A DNA stretch of 32,636 nt from Kiritimatiellia bacterium (GCA_007136425.1 SLGY01000160.1:1-32636); one strand, 5' to 3'. Counted from the stretch's first letter, positions 16,303 to 25,506 are shown. Program-made: numbers and translations. Notes: generated by a model from the sequence alone, not told the origin.

Positions 16303-16653
16303 ATGCGGGAATGCATTATCAAAAAGGAAGAGGCCGACGAGTTGGATATCGTGCGTCTGGACGGCGCGCTGGATTCCTACTCGTTCCCGCGACTCGAAAC
16401 GACCCTCAACGGTCTGCGCGACAGCCAGCGTAACCGGGTCATCCTGGATTGCGGCGGGCTTGATTACATCAGTAGCGCCGCGCTGGGCGCTCTGATCGGT
16501 TTCGCGCGCCGCGCGCGAGAAAACGGCGGCGACTTGAAGTTGGTCCGGTTATCGCCGAAGATATATAATATCGTTGAATTGCTGGGTTTTCATAAGATTC
16601 TCGAAATCCACTCCGAATTGGACGAGGCGGCCGCAAAATTCAGAAACGGATAA
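16303..16653 (+). CDS. STAS-domain anti-sigma factor antagonist
   Basis: A 116-residue single-domain STAS protein of the RsbV/SpoIIAA family, the classic length. The core reads VILDCGGLDYISSAALGAL; S57 or S58 is the expected phosphorylation site, followed by the usual LKLVRLSPKIYNIVELLGF. The start at 16303 is fixed by AAAAGGAG eight bases upstream; an extension to 16267 has no support. It ends just four bases before the RsbW-like kinase gene, the usual rsbV-rsbW order. Confidence 0.93.
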   Translation: MRECIIKKEEADELDIVRLDGALDSYSFPRLETTLNGLRDSQRNRVILDCGGLDYISSAALGALIGFARRARENGGDLKLVRLSPKIYNIVELLGFHKILEIHSELDEAAAKFRNG

Positions 16654-16657
16654 GCGC

Positions 16658-17125
16658 ATGACACACACGGAAAATAACAACGACGTTCAGGGGTTTGTGA
16701 CGCTGCATATTCCGTCCCGATACGGATACCTGCGCGTATTGCGACAATCGGTGCTCGACACCTGTGTCCGCGCCGGGTTGTCGGAATTCGACGCCGCCCA
16801 GTTGGAAATGGCGGTGGACGAGTCCTGTGCCAACATTATCGAACACAGTTACGGCGGGGAAACAAAAGACGGGCCGGGCGGACAGGACGCCGGAATTCAC
16901 ATCAATTTGATTCAACAAAACGACCGGGTCGTAGTCGAAATCTATGATCACGGCAAGGGATTTGACTTCGATGAGCAGCAGCAGTTCATGAAGCCGGAGG
17001 AATACCTGGACGGCGAACATGAACGGGGGTTGGGGATGTATATCATCCATAAGTTCGTAGATGAATTGAACTACGAGCGCGGAACCCCGTCGGGGAATTA
17101 TCTCAAGCTTACAAAGCTCCTCTGA
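16658..17125 (+). CDS. Anti-sigma factor serine kinase, RsbW-like
   Basis: A 155-residue GHKL-type ATPase/kinase (HATPase_c_2). The N box MAVDESCANIIEHSYGG places E55 and N59 for Mg-ATP. The G1 box YDHGKGFDF has D97, G99 and G101, and the G2 region ERGLGMYIIHKFVDEL is complete. Such proteins hold a sigma factor inactive and phosphorylate the STAS antagonist. Start at 16658 follows the STAS stop by four bases. No sigma factor gene follows, which is unusual: the partner sigma, or a non-sigma target, must be encoded elsewhere. Confidence 0.92.
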   Translation: MTHTENNNDVQGFVTLHIPSRYGYLRVLRQSVLDTCVRAGLSEFDAAQLEMAVDESCANIIEHSYGGETKDGPGGQDAGIHINLIQQNDRVVVEIYDHGKGFDFDEQQQFMKPEEYLDGEHERGLGMYIIHKFVDELNYERGTPSGNYLKLTKLL

Positions 17126-17197
17126 CTAGATCGACGCTGCGAAGTCGTTCCTGGTGACCGGTTCGTTATCTCCCCTGCATACGGGTAAGGTTTTGGT

Positions 17198-17860
17198 ATG
17201 GAAAAATCGAAAAAGAAAAAACGCAAGAAAGAGGCGGCCGAGCGCGGTAGTGCGGCGGCGGACGACGTCGTGGACGCGGCGCCGGGACAGGAGGACCGTC
17301 CTGATCATGAAGAGCCCTCTGCGCAGGAGCAAACGGGACGCCCCGAAGAGTCCGCTGCGCCGGCATCGAAACAGGAAGACGAGGCGCTGGAAATGCGGTT
17401 ATTGCGTCTGCAGGCCGATTTCGATAACTACCGGAAGCGCATGCAACGCGAACGCGGCGAATGGCAGCGGCAAGCCAAAGAGGCTTTGCTAAAGGATATT
17501 CTGCCGGTGCTGGACCATTACGAGCTCGGCCTGAACACCGCCGTCAGTCAGCACGTGGAACAGTCCGTCATTGACGGGTTCCGCATGGTATATAACCAGT
17601 TCGACGAGGCGCTGCGCAAGAACCAGGTCACCCCCATCGAAGCCGAAGGGGAAACGTTCGATCATAACCTGCACGAGGCGATCACCTTCGTGCCTTCCGA
17701 CGAGCATCCGGCTCAGACCGTGATCGCTCAGACGCGACGGGGCTATCTGTACGGGGACACGTTGTTGCGACCCGCGCAAGTGGTCGTGTCGAGTGGCCCG
17801 GCGGAATCCGAAGCGGCCGAAAGCGGCGCGCCAATGAACGAGGAGGAGCAGGAACGCTGA
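17198..17860 (+). CDS. grpE: Nucleotide exchange factor GrpE
   Basis: A 220-residue co-chaperone that removes ADP from DnaK. A lysine-rich start and a long acidic, low-complexity N-terminus (to about 60) precede the coiled-coil dimerisation helix ([19 protein letters not shown]) and the C-terminal beta domain with the signature [19 protein letters not shown]. An extra acidic tail (about 203-220) follows. It begins 72 bases after the kinase gene with GGTAAGG upstream. No CIRCE element (GCACTC-N9-GAGTGC type) is visible before it, so HrcA control is not indicated. Its stop overlaps the dnaJ start (TGATG). Confidence 0.95.
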   Translation: MEKSKKKKRKKEAAERGSAAADDVVDAAPGQEDRPDHEEPSAQEQTGRPEESAAPASKQEDEALEMRLLRLQADFDNYRKRMQRERGEWQRQAKEALLKDILPVLDHYELGLNTAVSQHVEQSVIDGFRMVYNQFDEALRKNQVTPIEAEGETFDHNLHEAITFVPSDEHPAQTVIAQTRRGYLYGDTLLRPAQVVVSSGPAESEAAESGAPMNEEEQER

Positions 17861-19056
17861 TGCCCACGACGAAACGAGATTATTATGAAGTGCTCGGTGT
17901 GGGGCGCCAGGCGGATGCGGACGAGATCAAGAAGGCGTACCGCAAGCTGGCCGTCAAGTATCACCCCGACAAGAACGCCGGTAACGTGGAGGCGGAGGAG
18001 AAGTTCAAGGAGATCTCCGAAGCCTACGAAGTCCTCAGCGATCCGCAAAAACGGCAGAAATACGATCAGTTCGGCCATCAGGCCTTCGCCCCCGGTTCGG
18101 GCGGCGGCGCGGGGTTCGGCGGCGGTTTCGAGGGCATCGATCTGGAAGAGGCCTTGCGCACGTTTATGGGGGCTTTCGGCGGTGGCGGCGGTGCCCGCGG
18201 CGGAAGCATCTTCGACGATTTCTTCGGCGGCGGCCGGGCCGAACGCGGCGCCGGGAATCGCGGGTCCGACCTGCGTTTCGATCTGGAAATCGACTTCGAG
18301 GAAGCCGTGTTCGGGTCGGAACGCGATATCACGTTCCCCGTCATGGACGCATGTGGCGATTGTAAAGGGACCGGCTCGAAATCGGGAACGAAACGGCAGT
18401 CCTGTCCCCGGTGTAAAGGGGCCGGCCAGACGGTGTCGTCCAACGGCTTCTTTCATGTCCGGCAGGCCTGCGAGATGTGCGGCGGGGCGGGCGAAGTCGT
18501 TCGTGATCCCTGCCGTTCCTGTCGCGGTACGGGCCGCGCGCGGTCCCGGCGCACCATTACCCTCAAGATCCCGGCGGGCGTTGAGACCGGCTCGCGCTTG
18601 CGCGTGGCCGGCAAAGGCGAACAGGGCGTCCGCGGCGGATCGCCCGGCGATCTTTACGTCGTGCTGCACGTCAAGGAACACGAGATCTTCAAGCGCCGCG
18701 ATGAAGACATCTTCATTCAAGTGCCGGTGCCGTATCCCACCGCGGCGCTCGGCGGCGAGATCGAGGTGCCGACCATCCACGGATACGCCAAACTCAAGAT
18801 CCCGCCCGGCACCGAAAGCGGCAAACGATTTCGCCTGCGCGGGCGCGGGCTGAAAGGCGTCGGCAGTTTCGGCAACGGCGACCAGCACGTCGTCGTCATG
18901 GTCGAGACCCCCGAACGGCTCAGCGGGAAACAGAAGAAGGCGCTGAACGAATTCGCCGCGTTGCTCGATGAATCGAATCATCCCGCGTCCGCTAAACTGC
19001 GGAAGAAAGCCGGCGAATTCTATCGGCGCCGCGACACGTTGCAGGACGCGCAATGA
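17860..19056 (+). CDS. dnaJ: Chaperone protein DnaJ
   Basis: A 398-residue type-I DnaJ. The J domain (5-70) has the HPD motif at 35-37 that stimulates DnaK. A Gly/Phe-rich linker (about 71-135) and the zinc centre follow, with four CxxCxGxG repeats: C165/C168, C182/C185, C204/C207 and C218/C221. Two substrate-binding beta domains end the protein. All parts are intact and the length is slightly above average. The gene overlaps grpE by one base and rsmE by four bases (ATGA). DnaK is not in the window. Confidence 0.97.
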   Translation: MPTTKRDYYEVLGVGRQADADEIKKAYRKLAVKYHPDKNAGNVEAEEKFKEISEAYEVLSDPQKRQKYDQFGHQAFAPGSGGGAGFGGGFEGIDLEEALRTFMGAFGGGGGARGGSIFDDFFGGGRAERGAGNRGSDLRFDLEIDFEEAVFGSERDITFPVMDACGDCKGTGSKSGTKRQSCPRCKGAGQTVSSNGFFHVRQACEMCGGAGEVVRDPCRSCRGTGRARSRRTITLKIPAGVETGSRLRVAGKGEQGVRGGSPGDLYVVLHVKEHEIFKRRDEDIFIQVPVPYPTAALGGEIEVPTIHGYAKLKIPPGTESGKRFRLRGRGLKGVGSFGNGDQHVVVMVETPERLSGKQKKALNEFAALLDESNHPASAKLRKKAGEFYRRRDTLQDAQ

Positions 19057-19769
19057 GCACGCGGTGCCATGTCGTCGACGGTTGGCGCGACGGCGAAAGC
19101 ATCACCTTGGATCGCGACACCTCCCGCCATCTCGCGCGCGTATTGCGCGTGCGACCCGGTGACGGCGTCGAACTCTTCGACGGTCTCGGCGGTGTGGCGG
19201 ATGCCGAGGTGTGCGAGGTGACCAAAGACGCCGTGCGCGTGAACCCGGCGCGGCGGCGCGAAACGGCGCGACCGAAACCGTTCACGACGCTGGTCCAAGC
19301 GTTGATCCGACCGCAACCGATGGATTATCTACTGCGCAAGGCGACGGAGCTGGGGGTGTCGGCCGTGCAGCCGGTGTTGACCGAGCGATGTGTGGCGCGG
19401 ACTCGCGAACGGCCGGCGCGCTGGCGTAAAACGATTATTTCCGCAGCCGAACAGTGCGGAGCCAATTGGCTGCCCGAGATCCGGCCCGTGCGGTCCTGGA
19501 CGGAGATCCTCGCCGGATGGGCGGAAGATGAGCGCGTGTTATTGTGCGCATTGTCGGAGTCTGCGCGTCCTCTGAAAGAAGTCTTGCGCCGCGAACCGGC
19601 GCCGGCGCGCGTGGCCGTGCTTGTCGGGCCGGAAGGGGACCTGACCCCGGCGGAGCGGGACGCGGCGTTGAATTCGGGCGCGATCCCGGTCTCGCTGGGA
19701 TCATTAACGTTACGCGCGGAAACGGCGTCCTTGTACGCGCTATCCGCTCTGCGCTATGAGTTCGGTTGA
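19053..19769 (+). CDS. rsmE: 16S rRNA (uracil1498-N3)-methyltransferase
   Basis: A 238-residue SPOUT-class enzyme that methylates N3 of U1498 in 16S rRNA. An N-terminal PUA-like domain (1-70, [13 protein letters not shown]) is followed by the knotted methyltransferase domain. Signature elements are [13 protein letters not shown] (96-108), SAAEQCGA (130-137), [11 protein letters not shown] (191-201) and the knot motif [17 protein letters not shown] (214-230). In VGPEGDL an aspartate sits where glycine is more usual. The dnaJ-rsmE order, with ATGA overlap here, recurs in many bacteria. Confidence 0.95.
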   Translation: MSTRCHVVDGWRDGESITLDRDTSRHLARVLRVRPGDGVELFDGLGGVADAEVCEVTKDAVRVNPARRRETARPKPFTTLVQALIRPQPMDYLLRKATELGVSAVQPVLTERCVARTRERPARWRKTIISAAEQCGANWLPEIRPVRSWTEILAGWAEDERVLLCALSESARPLKEVLRREPAPARVAVLVGPEGDLTPAERDAALNSGAIPVSLGSLTLRAETASLYALSALRYEFG

Positions 19770-19791
19770 TGCCGCGCGCGCCGCGTGTGCG

Positions 19792-19820
19792 TTGACTTTC
19801 CGGCCGCGACGGAGTACTTT
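19792..19820 (+). promoter_or_regulatory. Putative promoter before BON lipoprotein gene
   Basis: TTGACT (19792-19797), a 17-base spacer and TACTTT (19815-19820) lie 30 bases before the ATG at 19850. The spacing is ideal and the -10 is weak. Confidence 0.45.
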
Positions 19821-19849
19821 TCGGTCGGACGATCCGGAGAGTTGCTTTA

Positions 19850-20167
19850 ATGAGAATATGGACGCTTAGCGTATGTTTGCTCGCCTTCCTGGCCGTGGGG
19901 GTGGTCGGTTGCGGGACGTTGACGGACGCGTTGAACAGGCGGGCCGCAGCCGATGTATCCGAAGCGGACCTCCGATTGCGCCAGGATGTCTTGAACCGGT
20001 TACGCGATGATGCCGTCACAAGCCTTCACAATATCGGCGTGGAATCCCGTAACGGGATGGTGACGGTGTATGGCTCCGTTCCGGACGACATGACGCGGCG
20101 CCGGGTCTTAAGCGTGGTGCGCGGGACGCCCGGAGTGGCGGGAATCAATGACCGGCTCGCGCGCTGA
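19850..20167 (+). CDS. BON-domain lipoprotein
   Basis: A 105-residue protein with a lipoprotein signal peptide ending VGVVGC (lipidated C21). The mature part is a single BON domain: a helix (DLRLRQDVLNRLRDD) followed by LHNIGVESRNGMVTVYGSVPDDMTRRRVLSVVRGTPGVAGINDRL, quoted here only to name its extent (about 43-103). BON domains occur in OsmY and similar envelope proteins and are thought to bind lipids or peptidoglycan. GGAGA about ten bases upstream is the ribosome-binding site. It is followed within about 13 bases by another lipoprotein gene, so they are likely one operon. Confidence 0.88.
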   Translation: MRIWTLSVCLLAFLAVGVVGCGTLTDALNRRAAADVSEADLRLRQDVLNRLRDDAVTSLHNIGVESRNGMVTVYGSVPDDMTRRRVLSVVRGTPGVAGINDRLAR

Positions 20168-20180
20168 TTGTCCGGACCGC

Positions 20181-21347
20181 ATGCGTAGACGTATTCTTCC
20201 GTCTTGCGTCTTGCTCGTGTTCCTTCTCGGCGCAGCCGGTTGCGCGACCCGCGGGCCGGCGCCCGACTTCCAACGCGCTATTCGCGCGGCGGATGAGGAC
20301 GGCCATTATCTGGCAGACCTGCCCCTTTATCCCGTTTCGGACAGCGAAGGTCATGCGGCGGTGCTCGCCATGGTGACCGACTATTGGGAGCCGCCCGGCC
20401 TGCTTGCGCGCCTGCGGCCGCGCTGGCGCGCGCATCGCGTGGGTGCGATCCGGCCGGACGACGCGTTGGAAACGTATCTCGTTGAGCGCGGATTATGGGG
20501 CTATTGGGGCGTCGGCGAGATGGATACGCTAAAGGAACGATTGCGCGCGGATGCGCCGGTGTTGGTGTCCATGCAGGAACGACCGTTCGACCGTACTGAT
20601 TTGGCGCTGGCATTGGTGGCGGGCTACGACGACGCGCGCGAGCGCATCCTTTTATACGGGCTAGCCGACGAACCGGTTCAAAAGTCGTACGACGATTTTC
20701 TCAGGTCCTGGCGTTATGCGCAGGAGCGATACCTGGTGGTTAGTCCCCCGGAACGCGCGGACTGGCGCTTGACGGTGTCGGAACGGATCAGTCGCGGCAG
20801 ACATCATATGGCGGTGCAACGTTATGCCGATGCAGAACCGGATTTCGTCGCCGCCCTGGAAATGGATCCGGGCGTTGCGCGTCATTACGTGGAGCTGGCC
20901 GACGCGCACGCCTTGCGGGAACAGTACGGGGAAGCCGAGCCGTTGTATCGGGCGGCGTTGCGATTGGACGATACGGACGCGCGCGCGATGAATAATCTGG
21001 CGCATGTGCTCATCTATTCCGACGGTGATTTGGCGGAGGCGAAGCGTTGGGCGCGGCGCGCGACGGCGCTGGAGCCGGATAACCCGCGCCTGCTGCACAC
21101 GTTGGGCGTGGCCTTGTATCGCGCGGACGCGTATCGGGAAGCGGCGCGCATGTTGGAACGCGCACGCACCCGGGCCATGAACATGGACGGCGCTACACAA
21201 GCCGAGATCGCGATGAAACTCGTACAGGTATATCACGATGACGACTTATGGCATCTGGCGCGACAAACCTTGGCGGACGCATTGGCCCACGATCCGGATG
21301 TGGACGTGCCGGAACCGCTGCGCATTCATTTACGCGATGAACCATGA
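20181..21347 (+). CDS. Lipoprotein with inactive C39-like domain and TPRs
   Basis: A 388-residue lipoprotein; the signal peptide ends FLLGAAGC (lipidated C21), which is why I start at 20181 and not at the in-frame ATG at 20148. Residues about 43-190 read like a C39 (papain-like) peptidase domain of the PA2778 kind: LADLPLYPV, then AAVLAMVTDYWEPP, then PVLVSM, ALVAGYDDARERILLYG and a closing RYLVVSPP. The catalytic cysteine expected before AAVLAMV is replaced (SDSEGH), and the histidine expected before VAGYD is missing (DLALALVAGYD), so the domain looks catalytically dead. TPR helices follow (about 200-375). It may be a peptide- or protein-binding envelope scaffold. Confidence 0.75.
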   Translation: MRRRILPSCVLLVFLLGAAGCATRGPAPDFQRAIRAADEDGHYLADLPLYPVSDSEGHAAVLAMVTDYWEPPGLLARLRPRWRAHRVGAIRPDDALETYLVERGLWGYWGVGEMDTLKERLRADAPVLVSMQERPFDRTDLALALVAGYDDARERILLYGLADEPVQKSYDDFLRSWRYAQERYLVVSPPERADWRLTVSERISRGRHHMAVQRYADAEPDFVAALEMDPGVARHYVELADAHALREQYGEAEPLYRAALRLDDTDARAMNNLAHVLIYSDGDLAEAKRWARRATALEPDNPRLLHTLGVALYRADAYREAARMLERARTRAMNMDGATQAEIAMKLVQVYHDDDLWHLARQTLADALAHDPDVDVPEPLRIHLRDEP

Positions 21348-21367
21348 GCGCGATAAAGGGGGGAGTC

Positions 21368-21412
21368 AGTGTTCAGTATTCAGTATTCAGTGTTCAGTTT
21401 TCAGTGTTCAGT
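21368..21412 (+). repeat. Heptamer tandem array, copy A
   Basis: Six consecutive 7-base units read AGTGTTC, AGTATTC, AGTATTC, AGTGTTC, AGTTTTC, AGTGTTC, then AGT. It begins 20 bases after the stop of the TPR lipoprotein. The inverted counterpart lies at 25507-25555, and 22 bases (ggggagtcagtgttcagtattc) are identical between the two. Confidence 0.9.
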
Positions 21413-21517
21413 GAGTGAGAGCTGAGAGCCAAAGCGGTAGGTGCGCGGGGGACTTCATACCGGCTATTTTAGGCGCGCGCTTGACGATAACGAAGCGATA
21501 AACTATGAACGTATCTT

Positions 21518-22747
21518 ATGGCTGGACGTGATGATATTTACAAACAGGAAGGACGCAGGCTGCCTCGCCGGCGCAAGGCGTCCTCGTCCCAATCCGATTC
21601 GCGTCAAAATGCGTCGGGAAGCAACGCCGGCGCGCAGGGATTCTACGGAGCCCGGGAACGGCGCTCGACGATCGGCGATGACTTGAGCGGGCGCGGTAAA
21701 GGCGTATCCGCCCAACCTGCGGGGCGCGCGCCGACACCCCGGCGTCGTCGGCGTTCTGCCCGGTCGAAGGGGGGCAATAAGTGGGTATTGATTCTGCTGG
21801 TCGCGATCCTCGTGGTGTATATGGGCATATTGGGCGCCAGCCTGTATCGTTCCTTTTTCGGAGAAGAGGAAGAGGAACCGACGCCGGTTCTTGCCGAAGA
21901 GGAGCCGGAAGAAACGCCGGAGGCCGCGCCGACAGATCCCGTACCCGACGATCCGGCGGAGATCGCGGCGCAGGACGCGGAACGTACGGGCGAGTATATC
22001 GATGCATGGCGTTCCGCGTTGAATGCCATGTATCGGGCGGAAACGACGCTCGCACGGGGCGGAGAAACCGAACGCGCCATGGAACGCCTGGAAGAGGCGA
22101 TCGACGAGGCGCCGCACGTCGTGGACTTGCAATTGGCGTTGGCGGATATGTATGTGGAACAACAACGCTACGCCGAGGCGCGGGACCTGTATGTGCGCGT
22201 GTTGCAGGCGGATCCGATGCGGGAAGGCGTGCGCCTGAAATGGGCCCGCACCCTGCACGCCCTGCGCCATCATGAGGCGGCGTTGCAGGTGGCGCTGTGG
22301 ATTCTTGACGACGACGGATTTCTGGAGGAACCGAATCAGATCGCCGCGATGGCCTATCTCGCCATGGACCGAATAGAAGCGGCAATCCCACATTTGCGGC
22401 GTCAGGTGGCCGTAGACCGTGACAACATCGTGGCACAGAACAACCTGGCGGTGGCCTACTCCCGACTGGGCGAGTACGGGCGGGCGGTGACACTGTTCCG
22501 GGACGTGCTGGAAGCCGATCCGGGCAACGCCATCACCTACTATAACCTGGCCGTATGCCATGCGCAGCAGGGGGACGCCGACGAAGCGGTGGAAACGCTG
22601 CAGGATGCGGCGGAACGGTTCGGGTTATCGTTCGTCAGGGCTTGGTTCAGGAGCGAGGATTTTGATCCGATTCGCGACTCGACCGTGTTTCAAGAACTGG
22701 AATCGCTGAACCAATTGCCCGGCGATAACGAACGCGCGCAACGCTGA
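21518..22747 (+). CDS. Membrane-anchored TPR protein
   Basis: A 409-residue protein of three parts. A long basic, low-complexity cytoplasmic N-terminus (1-87, rich in Arg, Ser, Gly) comes first. Then one transmembrane helix (about 88-110, KWVLILLVAILVVYMGILGA) is followed by an acidic linker full of E, P and D (115-155). At least five TPR-like helix pairs fill 165-390, for example AIPHLRRQVAVDRDNIVAQ and the GNAITYYNLAVCHAQQGDAD unit. TPRs bind proteins, so a periplasmic scaffold is likely by orientation (positive-inside). The family is not recognised. It is separated from the preceding lipoprotein by a repeat array, so co-transcription is uncertain. Confidence 0.82.
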   Translation: MAGRDDIYKQEGRRLPRRRKASSSQSDSRQNASGSNAGAQGFYGARERRSTIGDDLSGRGKGVSAQPAGRAPTPRRRRRSARSKGGNKWVLILLVAILVVYMGILGASLYRSFFGEEEEEPTPVLAEEEPEETPEAAPTDPVPDDPAEIAAQDAERTGEYIDAWRSALNAMYRAETTLARGGETERAMERLEEAIDEAPHVVDLQLALADMYVEQQRYAEARDLYVRVLQADPMREGVRLKWARTLHALRHHEAALQVALWILDDDGFLEEPNQIAAMAYLAMDRIEAAIPHLRRQVAVDRDNIVAQNNLAVAYSRLGEYGRAVTLFRDVLEADPGNAITYYNLAVCHAQQGDADEAVETLQDAAERFGLSFVRAWFRSEDFDPIRDSTVFQELESLNQLPGDNERAQR

Positions 22748-22787
22748 TTCGAGCCGGTATCACACCTCAACCCCTGAATGGGCGGTA

Positions 22788-23006
22788 TCAGGACTCGGGT
22801 TTTTCGTCTTTCTCTTCACCCGACTCGATTTCGTTTTCCTCGCCGCCTTCGGATTTGCCCTTCTTGAATTCGTTGATGCTCCGCCCGATAGAGCGGGAGA
22901 GTTCGGGCAGGCGTTTTGCGCCGAAGAGCAGGAGAAGGATGACCAGCACGACGATCAGTTCCGCCACGCCGGGTCGCCCCGTAAAGAGAGCCATGTACGC
23001 ATTCAT
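22788..23006 (-). CDS. tatA: Twin-arginine translocase subunit TatA/TatE
   Basis: A 72-residue Tat pore-forming subunit that lets folded proteins cross the inner membrane. A short N-terminus is followed by a transmembrane helix (about 15-28, AELIVVLVILLLLF), the hinge FGAKRLPELSRSIGRSINEF (the amphipathic helix signature) and an acidic tail. Size and motif order are those of TatA. A second ATG four codons inside (22994) is an alternative start. It lies 37 bases after cysK on the same strand and is probably co-transcribed; tatC is not in the window. Confidence 0.92.
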   Translation of the reverse strand: MNAYMALFTGRPGVAELIVVLVILLLLFGAKRLPELSRSIGRSINEFKKGKSEGGEENEIESGEEKDEKPES

Positions 23007-23043
23007 ACGTTTATCGTCTCAGTTCCGTGGGGTCGTGTCAAAA

Positions 23044-23970
23044 TTATTGCTCCGCAAACAGCCATGTCGACAGATACCGCTCGCCGGTGTCACAGCCGAT
23101 GGTGACAATGGTTTTGCCCTTGTTTTCCGGACGATTGGCGATTTGTAGCGCCGCCCAGACGTTGGCGCCGCCGGAAATGCCAAGCAGGATACCATCTTCA
23201 CGTGCCAGCTTGCGCGCGGTTTCAGCGGCATCGTCTTCCTGGACCTGGACCACTTCGTCAACCAGGTCCGTATCCAGCACTTTCGGCACGAATCCGGCGC
23301 CGATGCCCTGAATGCGGTGCGGGCCGGGGGTGCCGCCGGATATGACCGGTGATTTCTTCGGTTCCACGGCGATGGCCTGGAAGTCCGGCTTCCGTTGCTT
23401 GATCACGTCCGCCACGCCGGTAATGGTGCCGCCCGTGCCGACGCCCGCCACAATGATATCTACGGAGCCGTCGGTATCGTTCCAGATTTCCTCCGCGGTC
23501 GTTTCCCGGTGGATTTTGGGATTGGCGGGGTTATTGAACTGTTGCGGCATGAACGCATTGGGCGTGGCGGACAGGATCTCCTCGGCCTTGGCGACCGCCC
23601 CCGTCATGCCCTTTTCAGCAGGTGTCAATACGAGTTCCGCGCCGAGAATGCGCAGGAGATGACGCCGCTCCAAACTCATGCTTTCCGGCATGGTGAGAAT
23701 AAGGCGGTACCCCTTCGCGGAGGCGACAAAGGCCAGAGCGATTCCGGTGTTGCCGCTGGTGGGCTCGACAATAACCGAGTTCGGTTTCAGCAGGCCCTCT
23801 TTCTCGGCCGATTCGATCATGGCCAGCCCGATGCGGTCCTTCACGCTGCCCAGCGGATTGTGCGATTCCATCTTGAGCAGGATATCGGCGTTTTGCTCCG
23901 CGTTGATGCGGTTCAAGCGCACGAGCGGGGTGTTATAGACGGTTTCCGTGATGTTCTCGTAAATCTTCAC
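23044..23970 (-). CDS. cysK: Cysteine synthase (O-acetylserine sulfhydrylase)
   Basis: A 308-residue PLP enzyme that makes L-cysteine from O-acetylserine and sulfide. K44 in [11 protein letters not shown] is the Schiff-base lysine. PTSGNTG (70-76) binds the substrate carboxylate, the phosphate cup is [10 protein letters not shown] (176-185), and [11 protein letters not shown] lies near the C-terminus. The length matches CysK (A type). The start at 23970 has a strong AGGAAGGAGCC upstream. It is the first gene of a two-gene unit with tatA and is divergent from the phosphomutase gene. CysM cannot be fully excluded. Confidence 0.95.
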   Translation of the reverse strand: MKIYENITETVYNTPLVRLNRINAEQNADILLKMESHNPLGSVKDRIGLAMIESAEKEGLLKPNSVIVEPTSGNTGIALAFVASAKGYRLILTMPESMSLERRHLLRILGAELVLTPAEKGMTGAVAKAEEILSATPNAFMPQQFNNPANPKIHRETTAEEIWNDTDGSVDIIVAGVGTGGTITGVADVIKQRKPDFQAIAVEPKKSPVISGGTPGPHRIQGIGAGFVPKVLDTDLVDEVVQVQEDDAAETARKLAREDGILLGISGGANVWAALQIANRPENKGKTIVTIGCDTGERYLSTWLFAEQ

Positions 23971-24071
23971 CGATTCGGCTCCTTCCTGATACGTGACTCC
24001 GTAACATCGTAGTACGGGGCGCGGGACGACTTGTCAAGAGTGACGGACGCTCGGTCAATCCTGAATACTGC

Positions 24072-24100
24072 TTGCAGCCACGCGGGCCAATCCGTATCGT
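24072..24100 (+). promoter_or_regulatory. Possible promoter of the phosphomutase gene
   Basis: TTGCAG (24072-24077), a 17-base spacer and TATCGT (24095-24100) lie 41 bases before the start at 24141. The spacing is good and the hexamers are imperfect. Confidence 0.3.
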
Positions 24101-24140
24101 TACACCCTTCATTCAATAATCAGCAAGCGGAGCAGCGATC

Positions 24141-25460
24141 ATGGGTAGTATCTTTAAAGCGTACGATATTAGAGGCGTATATGGCGAGCAATTGACCGAG
24201 GAGCTGGCGTACAAGATCGGCCGCGCGTTCGCTACGTTCTTGAAATGCAAGAAGACCGTGGTGGGCCGCGATATGCGCCCGCATTCCCAGCCCTTGTTCG
24301 ACGCGCTGGCGCGCGGATTGGTGGAGCAGGGCGTGACCGTGATCGATCTGGGACTGTGTTCGACTCCCATGTCCTACTATGCCAACGGCAAATTGGGCGC
24401 CGATTCGGGGGTGATGATCACCGCGTCGCATAATCCCGGCGAATATAACGGGTTCAAGATGTGCCGCGAAAACGCCATCCCCATCAGCGGCGCAACGGGC
24501 ATCAAGGACATCGAAAAGATTGTGCAGGAAGAATCCTTCGACCCGCCGGCATCGTCGCCGGGCCGTATTGAGACCCACAACATCGTGTCGGAATATGTGG
24601 AGCACTTTCGCGCGTTCGCTGAATTTGCGCGGCCGGTGAACGTGGTGATCGATTACGCGAACGGGATGGGCATCTACGAGGGCAAGGTGCTGGACGGGCT
24701 CATGGCGATCGAGCCGCTGTTTGACGAGCTGGACGGGACGTTCCCGAATCATGAAGCCAACCCGCTGCATGCCGAGACGTTCGGCCCCTTGCAGGATCGA
24801 ATCCGTTCCGGCCGATACGATTTCGGCGTGTACTTCGACGGCGACGCCGATCGCGCCGGGTTTACGGATGAACAGGGGAATATCGTTTCCAATGACATGA
24901 TCACCGCGCTGATTGCCGAAGCGATTCTGAGCAAGGAAAAGGGCGTGGTGTTCTACGACCTGCGCAGCAGCCGGGCGGTGAAAGAGGTGATCGAGGAATC
25001 CGGCGGCGAAGCGCGCATGTCGCGCGTGGGCCATGCCTTTATCAAGGAGCAAATGCGGGAGGCGAACGCCGTGTTCGCCGGCGAATTGTCGGGACACTAC
25101 TATTTCCGCGAAAACTTCTTCACGGAAAGCGCGGCCCTGGCGGCGATCTTTATCGGCAACCTGGTCAGCCAGACCGGAAAATCGTTGTCGGAACTCGTGA
25201 AGCCCATTCTGCGATATCACGCGAGCGGCGAGATCAATTCGACGGTCGAGGATGTGCCTGCGGTGTTCAAGCGCCTGCGCGAAAAATATCACGACGGTCG
25301 GGTAACCGAACTCGACGGGTTGAGTATCGATTTCGACGATTGGTGGTTCAATGTGCGCGCCTCCAATACCGAGCCGCTGGTGCGGCTGAACCTGGAGGCA
25401 AGCACGCGCGAGGACATGGAACGGCATCGCGACGACGTCCTCGCGTTGATTCGCGGGTGA
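24141..25460 (+). CDS. Phosphomannomutase/phosphoglucomutase
   Basis: A 439-residue alpha-D-phosphohexomutase that interconverts the 1- and 6-phosphates of mannose or glucose, feeding GDP-mannose, UDP-glucose and envelope polysaccharides. The N-terminus IFKAYDIRGVYG is diagnostic. The phospho-serine is S96 in TASHNPGEYNG. The metal loop is DGDADR (233-238), the sugar-specificity loop is GELSGHYYF (314-322, GEMSGH in AlgC) and the phosphate-binding loop is RASNTEPLVR (406-415). All four are intact, and the length fits the ManB/AlgC bifunctional group. GGAG upstream supports the start. Confidence 0.94.
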   Translation: MGSIFKAYDIRGVYGEQLTEELAYKIGRAFATFLKCKKTVVGRDMRPHSQPLFDALARGLVEQGVTVIDLGLCSTPMSYYANGKLGADSGVMITASHNPGEYNGFKMCRENAIPISGATGIKDIEKIVQEESFDPPASSPGRIETHNIVSEYVEHFRAFAEFARPVNVVIDYANGMGIYEGKVLDGLMAIEPLFDELDGTFPNHEANPLHAETFGPLQDRIRSGRYDFGVYFDGDADRAGFTDEQGNIVSNDMITALIAEAILSKEKGVVFYDLRSSRAVKEVIEESGGEARMSRVGHAFIKEQMREANAVFAGELSGHYYFRENFFTESAALAAIFIGNLVSQTGKSLSELVKPILRYHASGEINSTVEDVPAVFKRLREKYHDGRVTELDGLSIDFDDWWFNVRASNTEPLVRLNLEASTREDMERHRDDVLALIRG

Positions 25461-25506
25461 GGCAGCGGATAGGCGCCCCGCGCACATCTGCAACCTCCAG
25501 CTTTCA

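Noticed and set aside
17126-17197. CIRCE/HrcA operator before grpE
   Set aside because: No GCACTC-N9-GAGTGC inverted repeat is present in this gap.
17743-19053. Long minus-strand open frame antisense to dnaJ
   Set aside because: It is a shadow of a fully recognisable DnaJ.
20148-20181. Upstream start for the C39-like TPR lipoprotein
   Set aside because: It would add 11 charged residues before the lipoprotein signal peptide and overlap the BON gene; the ATG at 20181 gives a normal signal peptide.
24120-25493. Long minus-strand open frame antisense to the phosphomutase
   Set aside because: The plus-strand gene has all phosphohexomutase motifs; the antisense protein is His/Arg-rich shadow sequence.
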